In this document: one piece after another, positions 51,621 through 60,213 of the stretch
Numbering within the stretch: the first letter of the stretch is position 1
Layout: each line of letters begins with the position of its first letter
Notes under the pieces: generated by a model
The model's database searches: none
Told to the model about the DNA's origin: nothing
The model's input: only the letters and a program-made list of their open reading frames with translations
Source: Clostridia bacterium
GTDB taxonomy: Bacteria > Bacillota > Peptococcia > DRI-13 > UBA5745
NCBI GenBank assembly: GCA_018436095.1
Contig: JAHDMJ010000018.1
Location: 124,001-188,000 of the forward strand
Length of the DNA stretch: 64,000 bases
Direction of reading: 5' to 3'
Translations under genes and position numbers: made by a program

Positions 51621-52346
51621 TTATTTTCCATTTACTTCGATTTGGCCCAGTACCTGGCCGATGCTTTCCTTGATCAGCAGTGATGCCCGGCGGTCGTGGG
51701 GCGTGGCGCTTTTGTTGATCAAAATCAAAGGGCCTTGATAAAACGCTAACAAGCCGGCAGCGGGATAGACGGAAAGGGAGGTGCCCCCGACGATGAGGAG
51801 GTCTGCCTGGCCCAGACAGGTTTCCGCCTGCCTCAGGATGTCGCTGTCCAAGGCTTCTTCATACAATACCACATCGGGCCGGATAATGCCGCCGCAGCAG
51901 CATCGGGGTATAGGAGTTCCGGCAGTAATCCCGTCCACTGCATAGGTTTTGCCGCAATCTATGCAATAGTTGCGCCATATGGAGCCGTGAAGCTCCAAAA
52001 CTCTTTTGGCTCCCGCAGCCTGATGCAAGCCGTCGATGTTTTGAGTAATCACTGCCGTCAACTGCCCGGCTTTCTCCAGCTCCGCCAACTTTTTATGAGC
52101 TGCGTTGGGTTTAGCAGTAAGAAATAGAACCTTGTCCCGATAAAATTCATAAAACTCTTCCGGATAAGCGGCAAAAAAGCTGTGACTTAAAATGTCTTCC
52201 GGCGGGTATTTGTATTTTTGATGGTACAGGCCATCGGGGCTGCGAAAATCAGGAATGCCGCTTTCCGTAGAGACGCCGGCGCCGCCAAAAAAAACGATAT
52301 GCTTGCTTTTGGCAATATAATCTTGCAATTGTTCTACCTGGTCCAT
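51621..52346 (-). CDS. NAD-dependent protein deacylase (SIR2 family)
   Basis: A 241-residue sirtuin that removes acyl groups from lysines with NAD. Signatures: GGAGVSTESGIPDFRS, TQNIDGLHQ, LELHGS with the catalytic His, and the VGGTSLSVYPAAGL loop. The zinc site is atypical but present: CIDC, then a run of three Cys in PRCCCGG. GAGAGGTGG precedes the ATG. Cytoplasmic; it is transcribed upstream of the stalk-domain gene. Confidence 0.92.
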   Translation of the reverse strand: MDQVEQLQDYIAKSKHIVFFGGAGVSTESGIPDFRSPDGLYHQKYKYPPEDILSHSFFAAYPEEFYEFYRDKVLFLTAKPNAAHKKLAELEKAGQLTAVITQNIDGLHQAAGAKRVLELHGSIWRNYCIDCGKTYAVDGITAGTPIPRCCCGGIIRPDVVLYEEALDSDILRQAETCLGQADLLIVGGTSLSVYPAAGLLAFYQGPLILINKSATPHDRRASLLIKESIGQVLGQIEVNGK

Positions 52347-52396
52347 AACCCACCTCTCCTTACGTATTTATCATTATTATAGCATATTTCTTCCAT

Positions 52397-52635
52397 CTGA
52401 TGGGATATTCACGACAAGAGCATGAGTAAACATTATGTAAACGAGAAGGAAGGTTTTGCAAAAAGGCCAAATCAGCTATGCTCACTCTCCGCCGGCCAAA
52501 TGTTGAAAGAAGCTTTTCTATATGGAAATTTAGCCGGCTGCAAATGTCGCTATAGCTGACATGGCCTTTTCTCCAGATTCCTTCCCCTAATGCTCACCGA
52601 TTGTTTACTCATGCTCTTGTCCTGATGGGATATTC
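52397..52635. mobile_element. 209-bp MITE-like hairpin with 14-bp flanking direct repeats
   Basis: GACAAGAGCATGAGTAAAC (52413-52431) is perfectly inverted at 52603-52621. CTGATGGGATATTC occurs directly at 52397-52410 and again at 52622-52635, so the unit appears inserted into, and to have duplicated, that 14-mer. The interior pairs along most of its length (GAAGGAA, AAAAGGCC and TCAGCTAT with their complements, then GCCGGC arms), so the element can fold as one long hairpin. It has no coding capacity. Confidence 0.85.
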
Positions 52636-52861
52636 GGCCGAAAGTCTTTTTGCGATCATATAAAAAAGCATTTATTTACCTCACTTTTTCTTAACCCTTG
52701 CTAAGGGTTGTGCCAGAATTGCCTGGCCTTAAATAATGGAAAAACCTAGAATAAAATTGTATGGCAATTTTTATTATAATAAGAAAAGTTTAGATTTCCA
52801 TATAAAAAAACAAAATAAAGTAATTAAATTTTAGTATAAAACAATTATTTATTTTCTTAGA

Positions 52862-52899
52862 TTGTGAATATTGACACAAACTCTACTTAATGTTATATT
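52862..52899 (+). promoter_or_regulatory. Hydrogenase operon promoter with Rex-like operator
   Basis: TTGACA (52871-52876) and TATATT (52894-52899) are 17 bases apart. TTGTGAATATTGACACAA (52862-52879) overlaps the -35. It keeps TTGTGAA and CACAA of the Rex consensus TTGTGAA-N4-TTCACAA with two changes. Rex senses the NADH/NAD ratio, which suits an NADH-linked hydrogenase. The 220 bases between the MITE and this site are AT-rich with no gene seen. Confidence 0.65.
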
Positions 52900-52935
52900 G
52901 CTCATAATAACAACCATGGGAAGGAGCCAAGGCAA

Positions 52936-53427
52936 ATGAGTCAGGTTTGTGATTATCGGAAGCTGGACGAAATTTTAGAGAAGCACCGGTATGATTCCGC
53001 CAGCATTATCGCTATTTTACAGGAAACTCAAGAAGAGTATCATTACCTGCCCCGGGAAGCTTTTGATTATTATGCCCAAAAGCTAAAAATGCCAATTGCT
53101 AAAGTCTTCAGTATCGCTACCTTTTATGAAAACTTCTCCCTGGAACCAAAAGGAAAATACGTGATTAAGGTTTGCGACGGTACAGCCTGTCATGTACGGA
53201 AATCCATACCCGTATTAGAGCGCCTGAGAAAAGAACTGGGCCTTTCGGAAGGCAAGGTGACTACGGACGATCAGCTATTTACTGTGGAGATCGTCTCCTG
53301 CTTAGGGGCCTGCGGTTTGGCGCCGGCCATCACGGTCAATGAAAAAGTTATCGGATTGTTGACTCCGGATAAAGCGGCAGAGATTTTAGCCGAGCTTAAG
53401 GAGGGTGAAAGCCATGCAAAAGCTTAA
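52936..53427 (+). CDS. hydC: Electron-bifurcating hydrogenase gamma subunit (NuoE-like)
   Basis: A 163-residue thioredoxin-like [2Fe-2S] protein of the 24-kDa/NuoE family. Its cluster ligands are CDGTACHVR and CLGACGLAP, in the C-x4-C...C-x3-C pattern. In trimeric bifurcating hydrogenases it relays electrons to the flavin subunit. AAGGAGCC lies before ATG 52936. It overlaps the next gene by 14 bases. Confidence 0.93.
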   Translation: MSQVCDYRKLDEILEKHRYDSASIIAILQETQEEYHYLPREAFDYYAQKLKMPIAKVFSIATFYENFSLEPKGKYVIKVCDGTACHVRKSIPVLERLRKELGLSEGKVTTDDQLFTVEIVSCLGACGLAPAITVNEKVIGLLTPDKAAEILAELKEGESHAKA

Positions 53428-55294
53428 AAGCCAGCAGGAGCTGCAGGCAAAAAGCCTCTTTTATAAGGAAACTCTGGCAAAACAAAAAGTAAAAATTCTC
53501 GTGTGCGCCGGTACGGCCTGTGTGGCCAGCGGTGCTTTAGCTATATATGATACTTTCTTAAAGCTGCTGCAGGAGAAAGACATTGATTGCCAGTTGACGC
53601 TGGATGATGAGAAAGAAAAGGAGTCCATAGGACTTAAGAGAAGCGGCTGCCACGGCTTTTGCGAAATGGGGCCATTGGTTCGTATTGAGCCCTGGGGATA
53701 TCTTTATGTCAAAGTAAAGCCGGAAGATTGTGAAGAAATTGTGGATGTTACGGTGCTGGGCGGACGCTGCCTGGACCGTCTTACTTACCAGACGGAAGGC
53801 AAGGCCTATAAAACCCAGGAGGATATACCTTTTTATAAACGGCAGCACCGGTTGGTTTTACAGAATTGCGGCCATATTGACGCCAATTCTTTAGACGAAT
53901 ATCTGGCTTTCGGCGGTTACCGCACTCTGGAAAAGGCTTTATTTGAGATGACGCCGGAAGATGTGCTGAAAGAAATGGATATTGCCAACCTAAGAGGCCG
54001 GGGTGGCGGCGGCTTCCCCACTGCCCGAAAATGGCGGCAGGTAAGGCGGCAGACGGCAGAGAAAAAATATGTAGTCTGCAATGGTGACGAAGGCGATCCC
54101 GGCGCATTTATGGACCGCAGCATTATGGAAAGCGATCCCCATCGTCTGCTGGAAGGTATGATGCTGGCAGCTTACGCCGTAGGCTCCGATGAAGGCTATA
54201 TTTACGTGAGGGCGGAATACCCCCTGGCGGTGACCAGGCTTAACCGGGCCATCAAGCAGGCGGAAGAAATGGGGATTTTAGGAGACAACATTTTAGGTAC
54301 GGATTTCAGCTTTAAGATCCACATCAACAGGGGTGCCGGCGCTTTCGTTTGCGGTGAAGGCAGCGCTCTTACCGCTTCCATTGAAGGCAAGAGGGGCTTT
54401 CCCCGGGTTAAGCCGCCCCGTACTGTTGAGCAGGGGCTTTTTGACAAGCCTACCGTGCTGAATAACGTAGAAACTTTCGCCAACGTTCCGATGATTATCG
54501 AAAAAGGCGGCCAATGGTTCCGCAGCATCGGCACGGACAACAGCCCCGGCACTAAGGCCTTTGCTCTTACCGGCAATATTGCCAATACCGGCTTGATTGA
54601 AGTACCCATGGGCATTACCTTGAGGGAAATCATCTATGATATCGGCGGCGGCATGAGAGGCGGCGCTGAGTTTAAAGCCGTGCAGATCGGCGGCCCCTCC
54701 GGCGGCTGTCTGACCCGGGAACATTTAGACCTGCCTCTGGATTTTGATAATCTCCAAAGCGCAGGCGCCATGATCGGCTCCGGCGGCCTGGTGGTTATGG
54801 ATGAGCATACCTGTATGGTGGAAGTCGCCCGCTTTTTCATGGGCTTCACCCAAAATGAATCCTGCGGCAAATGCATCCCCTGCCGGGAAGGCACAAAACG
54901 GATGCTGGAAATTCTGGAAAGGATTGTGGCCGGACAGGGCGAATTGGCCGATATGGATTTGCTGCTGGAGCTGGCGGATACCGTATCTTCCGCCGCCCTC
55001 TGCGGTCTGGGCAAAACGGCGCCTTCACCTATTTTAAGTACCATCAAATATTTCCGGGACGAATATGAGGCCCATATCGTGGATAAGAAATGCCCCACGA
55101 AAAACTGCCAGAAGCTTAAAATGATCGTCATTGATCCCCAGTTGTGCAAAGGCTGCTCAAAATGCACCAGGGTCTGTCCCGTATCCGCCATTTCCGGCAA
55201 AATCAAAGACCCCTATGTCATCGACCAAACCAAGTGTATCAAATGCGGCGCCTGCATAGAGACTTGCCCCTTCGGCGCTATTAAGGAGGACTGA
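53414..55294 (+). CDS. hydB: Electron-bifurcating hydrogenase beta subunit (NuoF-like, FMN)
   Basis: A 626-residue protein. An N-terminal thioredoxin-like [2Fe-2S] domain (CAGTACVASG, CHGFCEMGP) is followed by the NuoF NADH/FMN domain (LRGRGGGGFPT near 193), an SLBB segment, the 4Fe-4S motif SCGKCIPCREGT near 482, and a C-terminal two-cluster ferredoxin (CKGCSKCTRVCP, CIKCGACIETCP). It oxidises or reduces NADH and splits electrons towards ferredoxin and HydA. ATG 53414 is favoured over GTG 53405 by spacing to GGAGG. Confidence 0.95.
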   Translation: MQKLKSQQELQAKSLFYKETLAKQKVKILVCAGTACVASGALAIYDTFLKLLQEKDIDCQLTLDDEKEKESIGLKRSGCHGFCEMGPLVRIEPWGYLYVKVKPEDCEEIVDVTVLGGRCLDRLTYQTEGKAYKTQEDIPFYKRQHRLVLQNCGHIDANSLDEYLAFGGYRTLEKALFEMTPEDVLKEMDIANLRGRGGGGFPTARKWRQVRRQTAEKKYVVCNGDEGDPGAFMDRSIMESDPHRLLEGMMLAAYAVGSDEGYIYVRAEYPLAVTRLNRAIKQAEEMGILGDNILGTDFSFKIHINRGAGAFVCGEGSALTASIEGKRGFPRVKPPRTVEQGLFDKPTVLNNVETFANVPMIIEKGGQWFRSIGTDNSPGTKAFALTGNIANTGLIEVPMGITLREIIYDIGGGMRGGAEFKAVQIGGPSGGCLTREHLDLPLDFDNLQSAGAMIGSGGLVVMDEHTCMVEVARFFMGFTQNESCGKCIPCREGTKRMLEILERIVAGQGELADMDLLLELADTVSSAALCGLGKTAPSPILSTIKYFRDEYEAHIVDKKCPTKNCQKLKMIVIDPQLCKGCSKCTRVCPVSAISGKIKDPYVIDQTKCIKCGACIETCPFGAIKED

Positions 55295-55298
55295 GCAC

Positions 55299-57032
55299 AT
55301 GAGCAGCGGCATTGTCATGATTGATAATATCCCGGTGGAGATCAATGGAGAAGCTAATTTGCTGGCTCTGATCCGCAAAGCCGGTATTGATTTGCCTACG
55401 TTTTGCTACTATTCCGAGTTGTCGGTATACGGCGCCTGCCGGATGTGCGTGGTAGAGACGAAAAAAGGCGCTATCGAAGCGGCCTGCTCTACGCCGCCCC
55501 AAGATGGCATGGAGATTTTCACGAATACCCCAAGACTGAAGCGTTACCGCAAAATGATTCTGGAGTTGTTGCTGTCCAACCATTGCCGGGACTGCACCAT
55601 TTGCGAAAAAAACGGCCAGTGTAAGCTGCAGGAACTGGCGGAGCGGTTCGGCATTTCCAGAGTCAGGTTTGCCAATACGGCAGATCAAAGTCCCCTGGAC
55701 ACCTCTTCTCTTGCCATCGTCCGGGACAAAAGCAAATGTATTCTCTGCGGCGATTGCGTCCGCATGTGCCATGAAGTGCAAAACGTGGGGGCTATCGATT
55801 TTATTTCCCGGGGCGCTAAGATCTCCGTCAGCACCGCTTTTGACGAGCCTATTGCCAATTCCTCTTGTGTAGGCTGCGGCCAGTGCGCCGCTGTCTGCCC
55901 CACCGGCGCCATCATCATCCGGCGGAATACGGATCAGGTGTGGGAAGCCTTAAGCGATCCTCAGACAAAGGTGGTCTTCCAGATTGCTCCGGCAGTCAGA
56001 GTGGGCTTGGGCGGTAAAATGGGGCAGGCTCAAGGAGAGAATCTCATGGGCAAAATTGTGGCGGCTTTGCGGCGCATGGGCGCTGACGAGGTTTTTGATA
56101 CGGCTACCGGCGCCGATTTTACGGTTTTGGAGGAGGCCAACGAGTTCTTAGGCCGTCTGGACAGCGGCGAGAAGCTGCCCTTGTTCACTTCCTGTTGCCC
56201 GGCCTGGATCAATTACGCCGAAAAGAATCATCCCGATCTTCTAAGCAATATTTCCAGCTGCCGTTCACCCATGCAGATGTTCAGCTCAATGCTGAAAGAG
56301 CAGTTCAAGCATTCCAACCGCACGGTAGTGGTGGTGGCGGTGATGCCCTGTACGGCCAAAAAAGAAGAAGCAGCCCGCCGGGAGTTTTTGGATGATACGG
56401 GTCAGCCCTATACGGACTGCGTGATTACTACCCAAGAGTTGATTGCCATGATCAAAGAAAGCGGCCTGGTCTTTTCGGAGCTGGAGCCGGAGGCAGTGGA
56501 TATGCCTTTTGGCACCATGAGCGGCGCCGGCATCATTTTTGGTGTTACCGGCGGTGTTACGGAAGCCGTACTGCGGCGGATCTCCGTCAATAAATCCAAC
56601 GGCGCTCTGCGCTCCCTGGCTTTTACCGGCGTCAGAGGCATGGCCGGGGTAAAAGAGACGAAACTGATGTACGGCGACCGGGAAGTCAAAATCGCTATTG
56701 TCAGCGGTCTGAAAAATGCCGAGGAGCTGATTCTGAAAATTAAAAGCGGTGAAAGCTACTATGATTTTGTAGAAGTCATGGCCTGTCCCGGCGGCTGCGT
56801 GGCCGGCGCCGGCCAGCCTACCGTCAACAATGCCGCCAAACAAAAACGGGGTCAAGGCTTATATGATGCGGACCGCATGAGCAGCATCAAGCGTTCCGAG
56901 GAAAATCCCATTATGATGTCCGTGTATTCCGGTTTGCTAAAAGGGAAGGTGCATCATCTTCTGCATGTGGACTATGCAGCCTCCTACAAGGAAAGGCAGC
57001 AAAGCTTACAGGAAAAGGGGTGCCCCAAATGA
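55299..57032 (+). CDS. hydA: [FeFe] hydrogenase catalytic subunit (M3 type)
   Basis: A 577-residue hydrogenase. Order: N-terminal [2Fe-2S] (CYYSELSVYGACRMC), a His-Cys3 4Fe-4S site (NHCRDCTICEKNGQC), two 4Fe-4S ferredoxin motifs (CILCGDCVRMC, CVGCGQCAAVCP), then the H-cluster domain with TSCCPAW near 297, MPCTAKKEE near 350 and ACPGGCVAGAGQP near 495. The module set is that of bifurcating HydABC. It starts 4 bases after hydB. The hydE, hydF and hydG maturation genes are not in this window. Confidence 0.96.
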   Translation: MSSGIVMIDNIPVEINGEANLLALIRKAGIDLPTFCYYSELSVYGACRMCVVETKKGAIEAACSTPPQDGMEIFTNTPRLKRYRKMILELLLSNHCRDCTICEKNGQCKLQELAERFGISRVRFANTADQSPLDTSSLAIVRDKSKCILCGDCVRMCHEVQNVGAIDFISRGAKISVSTAFDEPIANSSCVGCGQCAAVCPTGAIIIRRNTDQVWEALSDPQTKVVFQIAPAVRVGLGGKMGQAQGENLMGKIVAALRRMGADEVFDTATGADFTVLEEANEFLGRLDSGEKLPLFTSCCPAWINYAEKNHPDLLSNISSCRSPMQMFSSMLKEQFKHSNRTVVVVAVMPCTAKKEEAARREFLDDTGQPYTDCVITTQELIAMIKESGLVFSELEPEAVDMPFGTMSGAGIIFGVTGGVTEAVLRRISVNKSNGALRSLAFTGVRGMAGVKETKLMYGDREVKIAIVSGLKNAEELILKIKSGESYYDFVEVMACPGGCVAGAGQPTVNNAAKQKRGQGLYDADRMSSIKRSEENPIMMSVYSGLLKGKVHHLLHVDYAASYKERQQSLQEKGCPK

Positions 57033-57274
57033 TCAACATTAATGTTTGCATCGGCAGCGCCTGCCACGTCAAGGGCTCCTATAACATGATTTCTACGTTC
57101 CAACAATTGATCGAGGAGCATCAGCTTCATGATCAGGTGGAGCTTCGAGGCGTCTTTTGCATGGGTTGCTGCGGCCAGGAAGGGGTCAGCGTCAGAATTG
57201 GCGAAGGATCGCCGGAAAAAGTTACGCCAATACAAGCAAGAAGCTTCTTTAAAGAGAAAGTCTTAGAAAGCTAA
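57029..57274 (+). CDS. Thioredoxin-like [2Fe-2S] ferredoxin, fourth gene of hydrogenase operon
   Basis: An 81-residue small ferredoxin with CIGSACHVKGSY and CMGCCGQEGVSV, the C-x4-C...C-x3-C thioredoxin-like [2Fe-2S] pattern of HndB and Nuo-E-like proteins. Its start overlaps the hydA stop as ATGA and follows AAAGGGG. It resembles the N-terminal domain of HydB and may be an extra electron carrier of the complex or a leftover paralogue. Confidence 0.85.
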   Translation: MININVCIGSACHVKGSYNMISTFQQLIEEHQLHDQVELRGVFCMGCCGQEGVSVRIGEGSPEKVTPIQARSFFKEKVLES

Positions 57275-57312
57275 ACCACTGCTGAATTTCCCAACCATAC
57301 CTTAAGGATAGA

Positions 57313-57366
57313 AAAGGAGACGTCTCAACAGGCTTGAAAAAAGCTTGGAGACCCTCCTTTTTTTGA
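57313..57366 (+). terminator. Terminator of the hydrogenase operon
   Basis: AAGGAG and CTCCTT, extended by GTCTC/GGAGAC and AGGCTT/AAGCTT arms, form a hairpin followed by TTTTTTT. Confidence 0.85.
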
Positions 57367-57426
57367 TCTCATTTTATAATTGACCAAAGTATCCCCGCCT
57401 TTTTAACATAGGAGCAAAGCATCCTT

Positions 57427-57434
57427 CATACATA
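57427..57434 (+). promoter_or_regulatory. Possible sigma-E -10 element before yqfC
   Basis: CATACATA resembles the sigma-E -10 consensus, and AACATA lies 16 bases upstream as a weak -35. yqfCD are sigma-E genes in B. subtilis, which is the main reason to propose it. Confidence 0.35.
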
Positions 57435-57508
57435 TAGAAATAGCGAAGATATACGCAATCTTTGTATCAGGCAGAAATAACCGCAGCCGGATAGGAGAGG
57501 GAGAGGAA

Positions 57509-57790
57509 ATGAAGCAGCAACCCAGGGAAGGCGGCAGCCTTTTCGAAAAAACAAAAGAGATGCTCCCCGGCCAGGGTATTCTCGATCTGCCCCGTATGAA
57601 TATGCTGGGCAATCGCTATATCGAGCTGGAAAATCATCTGGGCATTTTATCCTATTCCCTGACGGAGACGGTGGTTGCCTTAAAAACAGGGGAATTAAGG
57701 ATTAAAGGCCGTGAGTTGGAAATCAGCAGAATAGACCGGGAGTTCTTTTGTTTAGCAGGGATCATTGAAGAAATCCATTTTCGTTTATAA
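57509..57790 (+). CDS. yqfC: Sporulation protein YqfC
   Basis: A 93-residue protein of the YabP/YqfC family (DLPRMNMLGNRYIELENHLGILSYS and ALKTGELRIKGRELEISRIDREF). It is made in the mother cell and is required for efficient sporulation in relatives; the biochemical role is unknown. GAGAGGGAGAGG precedes the ATG. It is followed after 36 bases by yqfD, the standard neighbour. Confidence 0.93.
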   Translation: MKQQPREGGSLFEKTKEMLPGQGILDLPRMNMLGNRYIELENHLGILSYSLTETVVALKTGELRIKGRELEISRIDREFFCLAGIIEEIHFRL

Positions 57791-57826
57791 GGTCATTAAT
57801 CGATTCGTTATAATGCGGAGTGAACC

Positions 57827-59119
57827 ATGAAGACAAAAAACAGTACTCAAAACCGGGTGGCCTTGCGCTTGTGGGACGGGGAACCGGACCGGACCGTAAA
57901 TATGGCCGTCAGCCGGGGCATACCCCTATGGCAATTGAAGGAGACGGAAAAAGGCATTTGGCAGTTGGAAACCAGCATTGAAGGCATTAGGCCATTATTT
58001 CGCCTGGCCCGGCAAAACCGTTGCCGCATGAAAATTATCGGGAAAAAGGGGCCGGCCTTTCTGCTGGCCAAAATGAAGAGGCGGCGTTCTTTTGTAATAG
58101 GCGGCCTCTTGTTTATCCTGATGCTTTTTTGCGTCAGCCGTTTTATCTGGTTTGTGGATATTCGCTGCAATGATCCTCAATTAAATCTGGCTGCCAGGGA
58201 AATAGCCGGCGCTTACGGCCTGACTCCCGGCAGCTTAAAATCGGCAGTACATCAGGATGAAGTAAGAAACGGACTTTACCGGTCTTTGCCGGGCATATCC
58301 TGGGTAGGCATTGAAATCGAGGGCAGCCGCCTGACCTTGACCATTGTGGAGAAGAAAAATCAGGTGGATGCCAGCATGGTGGGCCGGGGGGATTTAGTAG
58401 CCGCCGTTGACGGAGTTGTGGAGGAGATTCTGGTCTTGCAGGGTACGGTTATGGTAAGACCCGGCGAAACTGTGCGTAAGGGCCAGGTGTTGATTGCCGG
58501 CTACCAGCCTTTAACTCAGGAAGAATGGCTGGCCCGCTGGAAAAGCCAGCAAAGAGAGGAGGAGCGGCGGCTAAAAGCCGGCCTTGGTCCAAAGGAAAGC
58601 AGCGGGGAAGAGGATGCGGAGGAAAAGGCCGCTGAAAAAGGGCTGCGGCTTTTGCCGGCCCGGGGAGTGATCAGGGCCCGGGTGCACAGGGAAATCCTGC
58701 AAGAGAGCGCTTTGCGGGAGGAAATACATCAGGATACGGGAGAGGAGACTACCTGGTATCAGCTAAGGGTTTTGGGCCAGGAATGGCGGCTTTCCGGGCT
58801 GCCCCAGCCTCCTTATGAAGTTTACCGCCAGGTCGTAAACGTAAAGACTTTGTGGCAAGACAAGAATCAAGAAAAGCAAATACAACTGATCAGCGTTACC
58901 CATAAAGAGCAAAAACTGTCCGTACAAGAAAGAGATTTGCAGCAAGCGGCGGCGGAAAGCATACGTCTGGCTAGGGAAGAGTTGTTCCGGCAGACGCCTT
59001 TGGATTGCCGGATCTTGCGGGAGGAGGTGCGGCCCGGCCAGGAGGTGGATGGCAAGGTGCAAATCCTTTGGTCTGTAGAGACTTTGGAGGACATAGGCGA
59101 ATACGTAAGGCGGGATTAG
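57827..59119 (+). CDS. yqfD: Sporulation protein YqfD
   Basis: A 430-residue membrane protein with one clear membrane helix (about 87-107, RRRSFVIGGLLFILMLF) and a large extracytoplasmic domain, typical of YqfD (stage IV sporulation). A charged Lys/Glu segment at about 240-275 (for example GPKESSGEEDAEEK) is longer than I expect for the family. The conserved motif IEGSRLTLTIVEKK is present. It is probably co-transcribed with yqfC. Confidence 0.9.
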   Translation: MKTKNSTQNRVALRLWDGEPDRTVNMAVSRGIPLWQLKETEKGIWQLETSIEGIRPLFRLARQNRCRMKIIGKKGPAFLLAKMKRRRSFVIGGLLFILMLFCVSRFIWFVDIRCNDPQLNLAAREIAGAYGLTPGSLKSAVHQDEVRNGLYRSLPGISWVGIEIEGSRLTLTIVEKKNQVDASMVGRGDLVAAVDGVVEEILVLQGTVMVRPGETVRKGQVLIAGYQPLTQEEWLARWKSQQREEERRLKAGLGPKESSGEEDAEEKAAEKGLRLLPARGVIRARVHREILQESALREEIHQDTGEETTWYQLRVLGQEWRLSGLPQPPYEVYRQVVNVKTLWQDKNQEKQIQLISVTHKEQKLSVQERDLQQAAAESIRLAREELFRQTPLDCRILREEVRPGQEVDGKVQILWSVETLEDIGEYVRRD

Positions 59120-59225
59120 AGTCCGGCGGAATGCGGGAGTGCGGCAGAGTGCGGCAGAGTGCGGCGGAATGCGGGAGTGCGGCAGAGTGCGGCGGAGTGC
59201 GGGAGTACTGTGGAATGCAGTTGAA
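59118..59225. repeat. Decamer tandem repeat after yqfD
   Basis: Units of GCGGCAGAGT and close variants (GCGGCGGAAT, GCGGGAGT, GCGGCGGAGT) repeat about nine times from the yqfD stop codon to the first short dyad repeat. A 28-bp higher-order unit occurs twice. The tract decays towards its right end. Confidence 0.85.
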
Positions 59226-59374
59226 TGCACAAAAAACGAAGTTGTGTATACTTAATCAGTAATCGTTATGAATTATAGAGGAGTATTTGAGTAATTATGT
59301 GCATGATTTTGTTTATCCCGTATTTTTATAGGAGTATTTGAATAAAGTTTTCACACAACCTCGATTTTTGAGTG
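59225..59374. repeat. Dispersed short dyad repeats (2 copies)
   Basis: One copy at 59225-59248 (plus; CACAAAAAACGAAGTTGTG) and one at 59352-59374 (minus) flank a short AT-rich segment in which ATTATAGAGGAGTATTTGA and TTATAGGAGTATTTGA form a direct repeat. No gene or promoter is evident in 59120-59557 apart from the ribosome site of the next gene. Confidence 0.6.
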
Positions 59375-59557
59375 TTAGCTTCTGGAAACTCTCAACAGAC
59401 CAAAACTGAACTGGCCATAGCCAACTAGCGAAACTCGACTGGCAAATTCGGCTAGCAAACTAAATGGCCTGCCTAAAGCTCGTGCACCTAAAAACTGTTC
59501 TCGCAAAAACCGGGGGAAATAGGGTATACTGTATCAGGAAAGAGAGGAATACAGTGT

Positions 59558-60163
59558 ATGCCTGTCCATCAAATTTTGCCCATATTATCCCGGGCCGCCC
59601 TTTGGGCGCCGGCTGCAGCAGCCGCCTTCCTGGCCTGGCGCTGGCTTTTTTGCCGGCTTAAGGGCAAAAGCTTCAACTGGTATAATGAATTATGGTTTAC
59701 AGCCACGGTTTTTTATTTCGCAACCTTATTTTTAATCACCGTATCCAGACCCGGCATTGATTGGGCTGCCGTGGCGGAGGGCCGGCACCGGGGCCGTTAT
59801 GGCTTGCAGCTTATTCCCTTTTTTGTAACAATAAAACAGCTAAGGGGCGGCTGGCTGAAGCTGTTTTATCCCGTGGCAGGCAATATCGCCTGGTTTATTC
59901 CTTTAGGAATTTTGCTGCCCGCTTGTTGGCAAATAAAAAACCAGCCTGTTAGCGGCAGAAAGGTATTGCTGATTTCCTTATTGGTATCTTTGGGGATTGA
60001 AACCCTGCAGTGGCTATGGGGAACAGGGGTCAGCGACATTGACGACGTGATTTTTAACGTCATCGGCGGTATCCTTGGCTATGGGCTTTACCGGTTGTTT
60101 GCCAGGCGGTCTAATTGGCGCTTTGCTCATTGTGATTGCAGAAAAAGGAAAGATTTGATATAA
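59558..60163 (+). CDS. VanZ family protein
   Basis: A 201-residue membrane protein with four or five helices. The VanZ signatures are visible: LQLIPF (residues 88-93), AGNIAWFIPLGILLP, and GIETLQWLWGTGVSDIDDVIFNVIGGILGYGLYR. VanZ gives low-level teicoplanin resistance in enterococci, but most family members are chromosomal proteins of unknown role. GAGAGGAA lies 8 bases before ATG 59558. It interrupts the usual yqfD-phoH adjacency. Confidence 0.88.
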   Translation: MPVHQILPILSRAALWAPAAAAAFLAWRWLFCRLKGKSFNWYNELWFTATVFYFATLFLITVSRPGIDWAAVAEGRHRGRYGLQLIPFFVTIKQLRGGWLKLFYPVAGNIAWFIPLGILLPACWQIKNQPVSGRKVLLISLLVSLGIETLQWLWGTGVSDIDDVIFNVIGGILGYGLYRLFARRSNWRFAHCDCRKRKDLI

Positions 60164-60213
60164 TTTATTAATTTAACGAGCCTGATCTCGTTATGCTACG
60201 AGGAGGAAAAGGA

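Noticed and set aside
55299-57032. Complex I NuoG subunit
   Set aside because: The N-terminal clusters resemble NuoG, but the three H-cluster motifs identify an [FeFe] hydrogenase.
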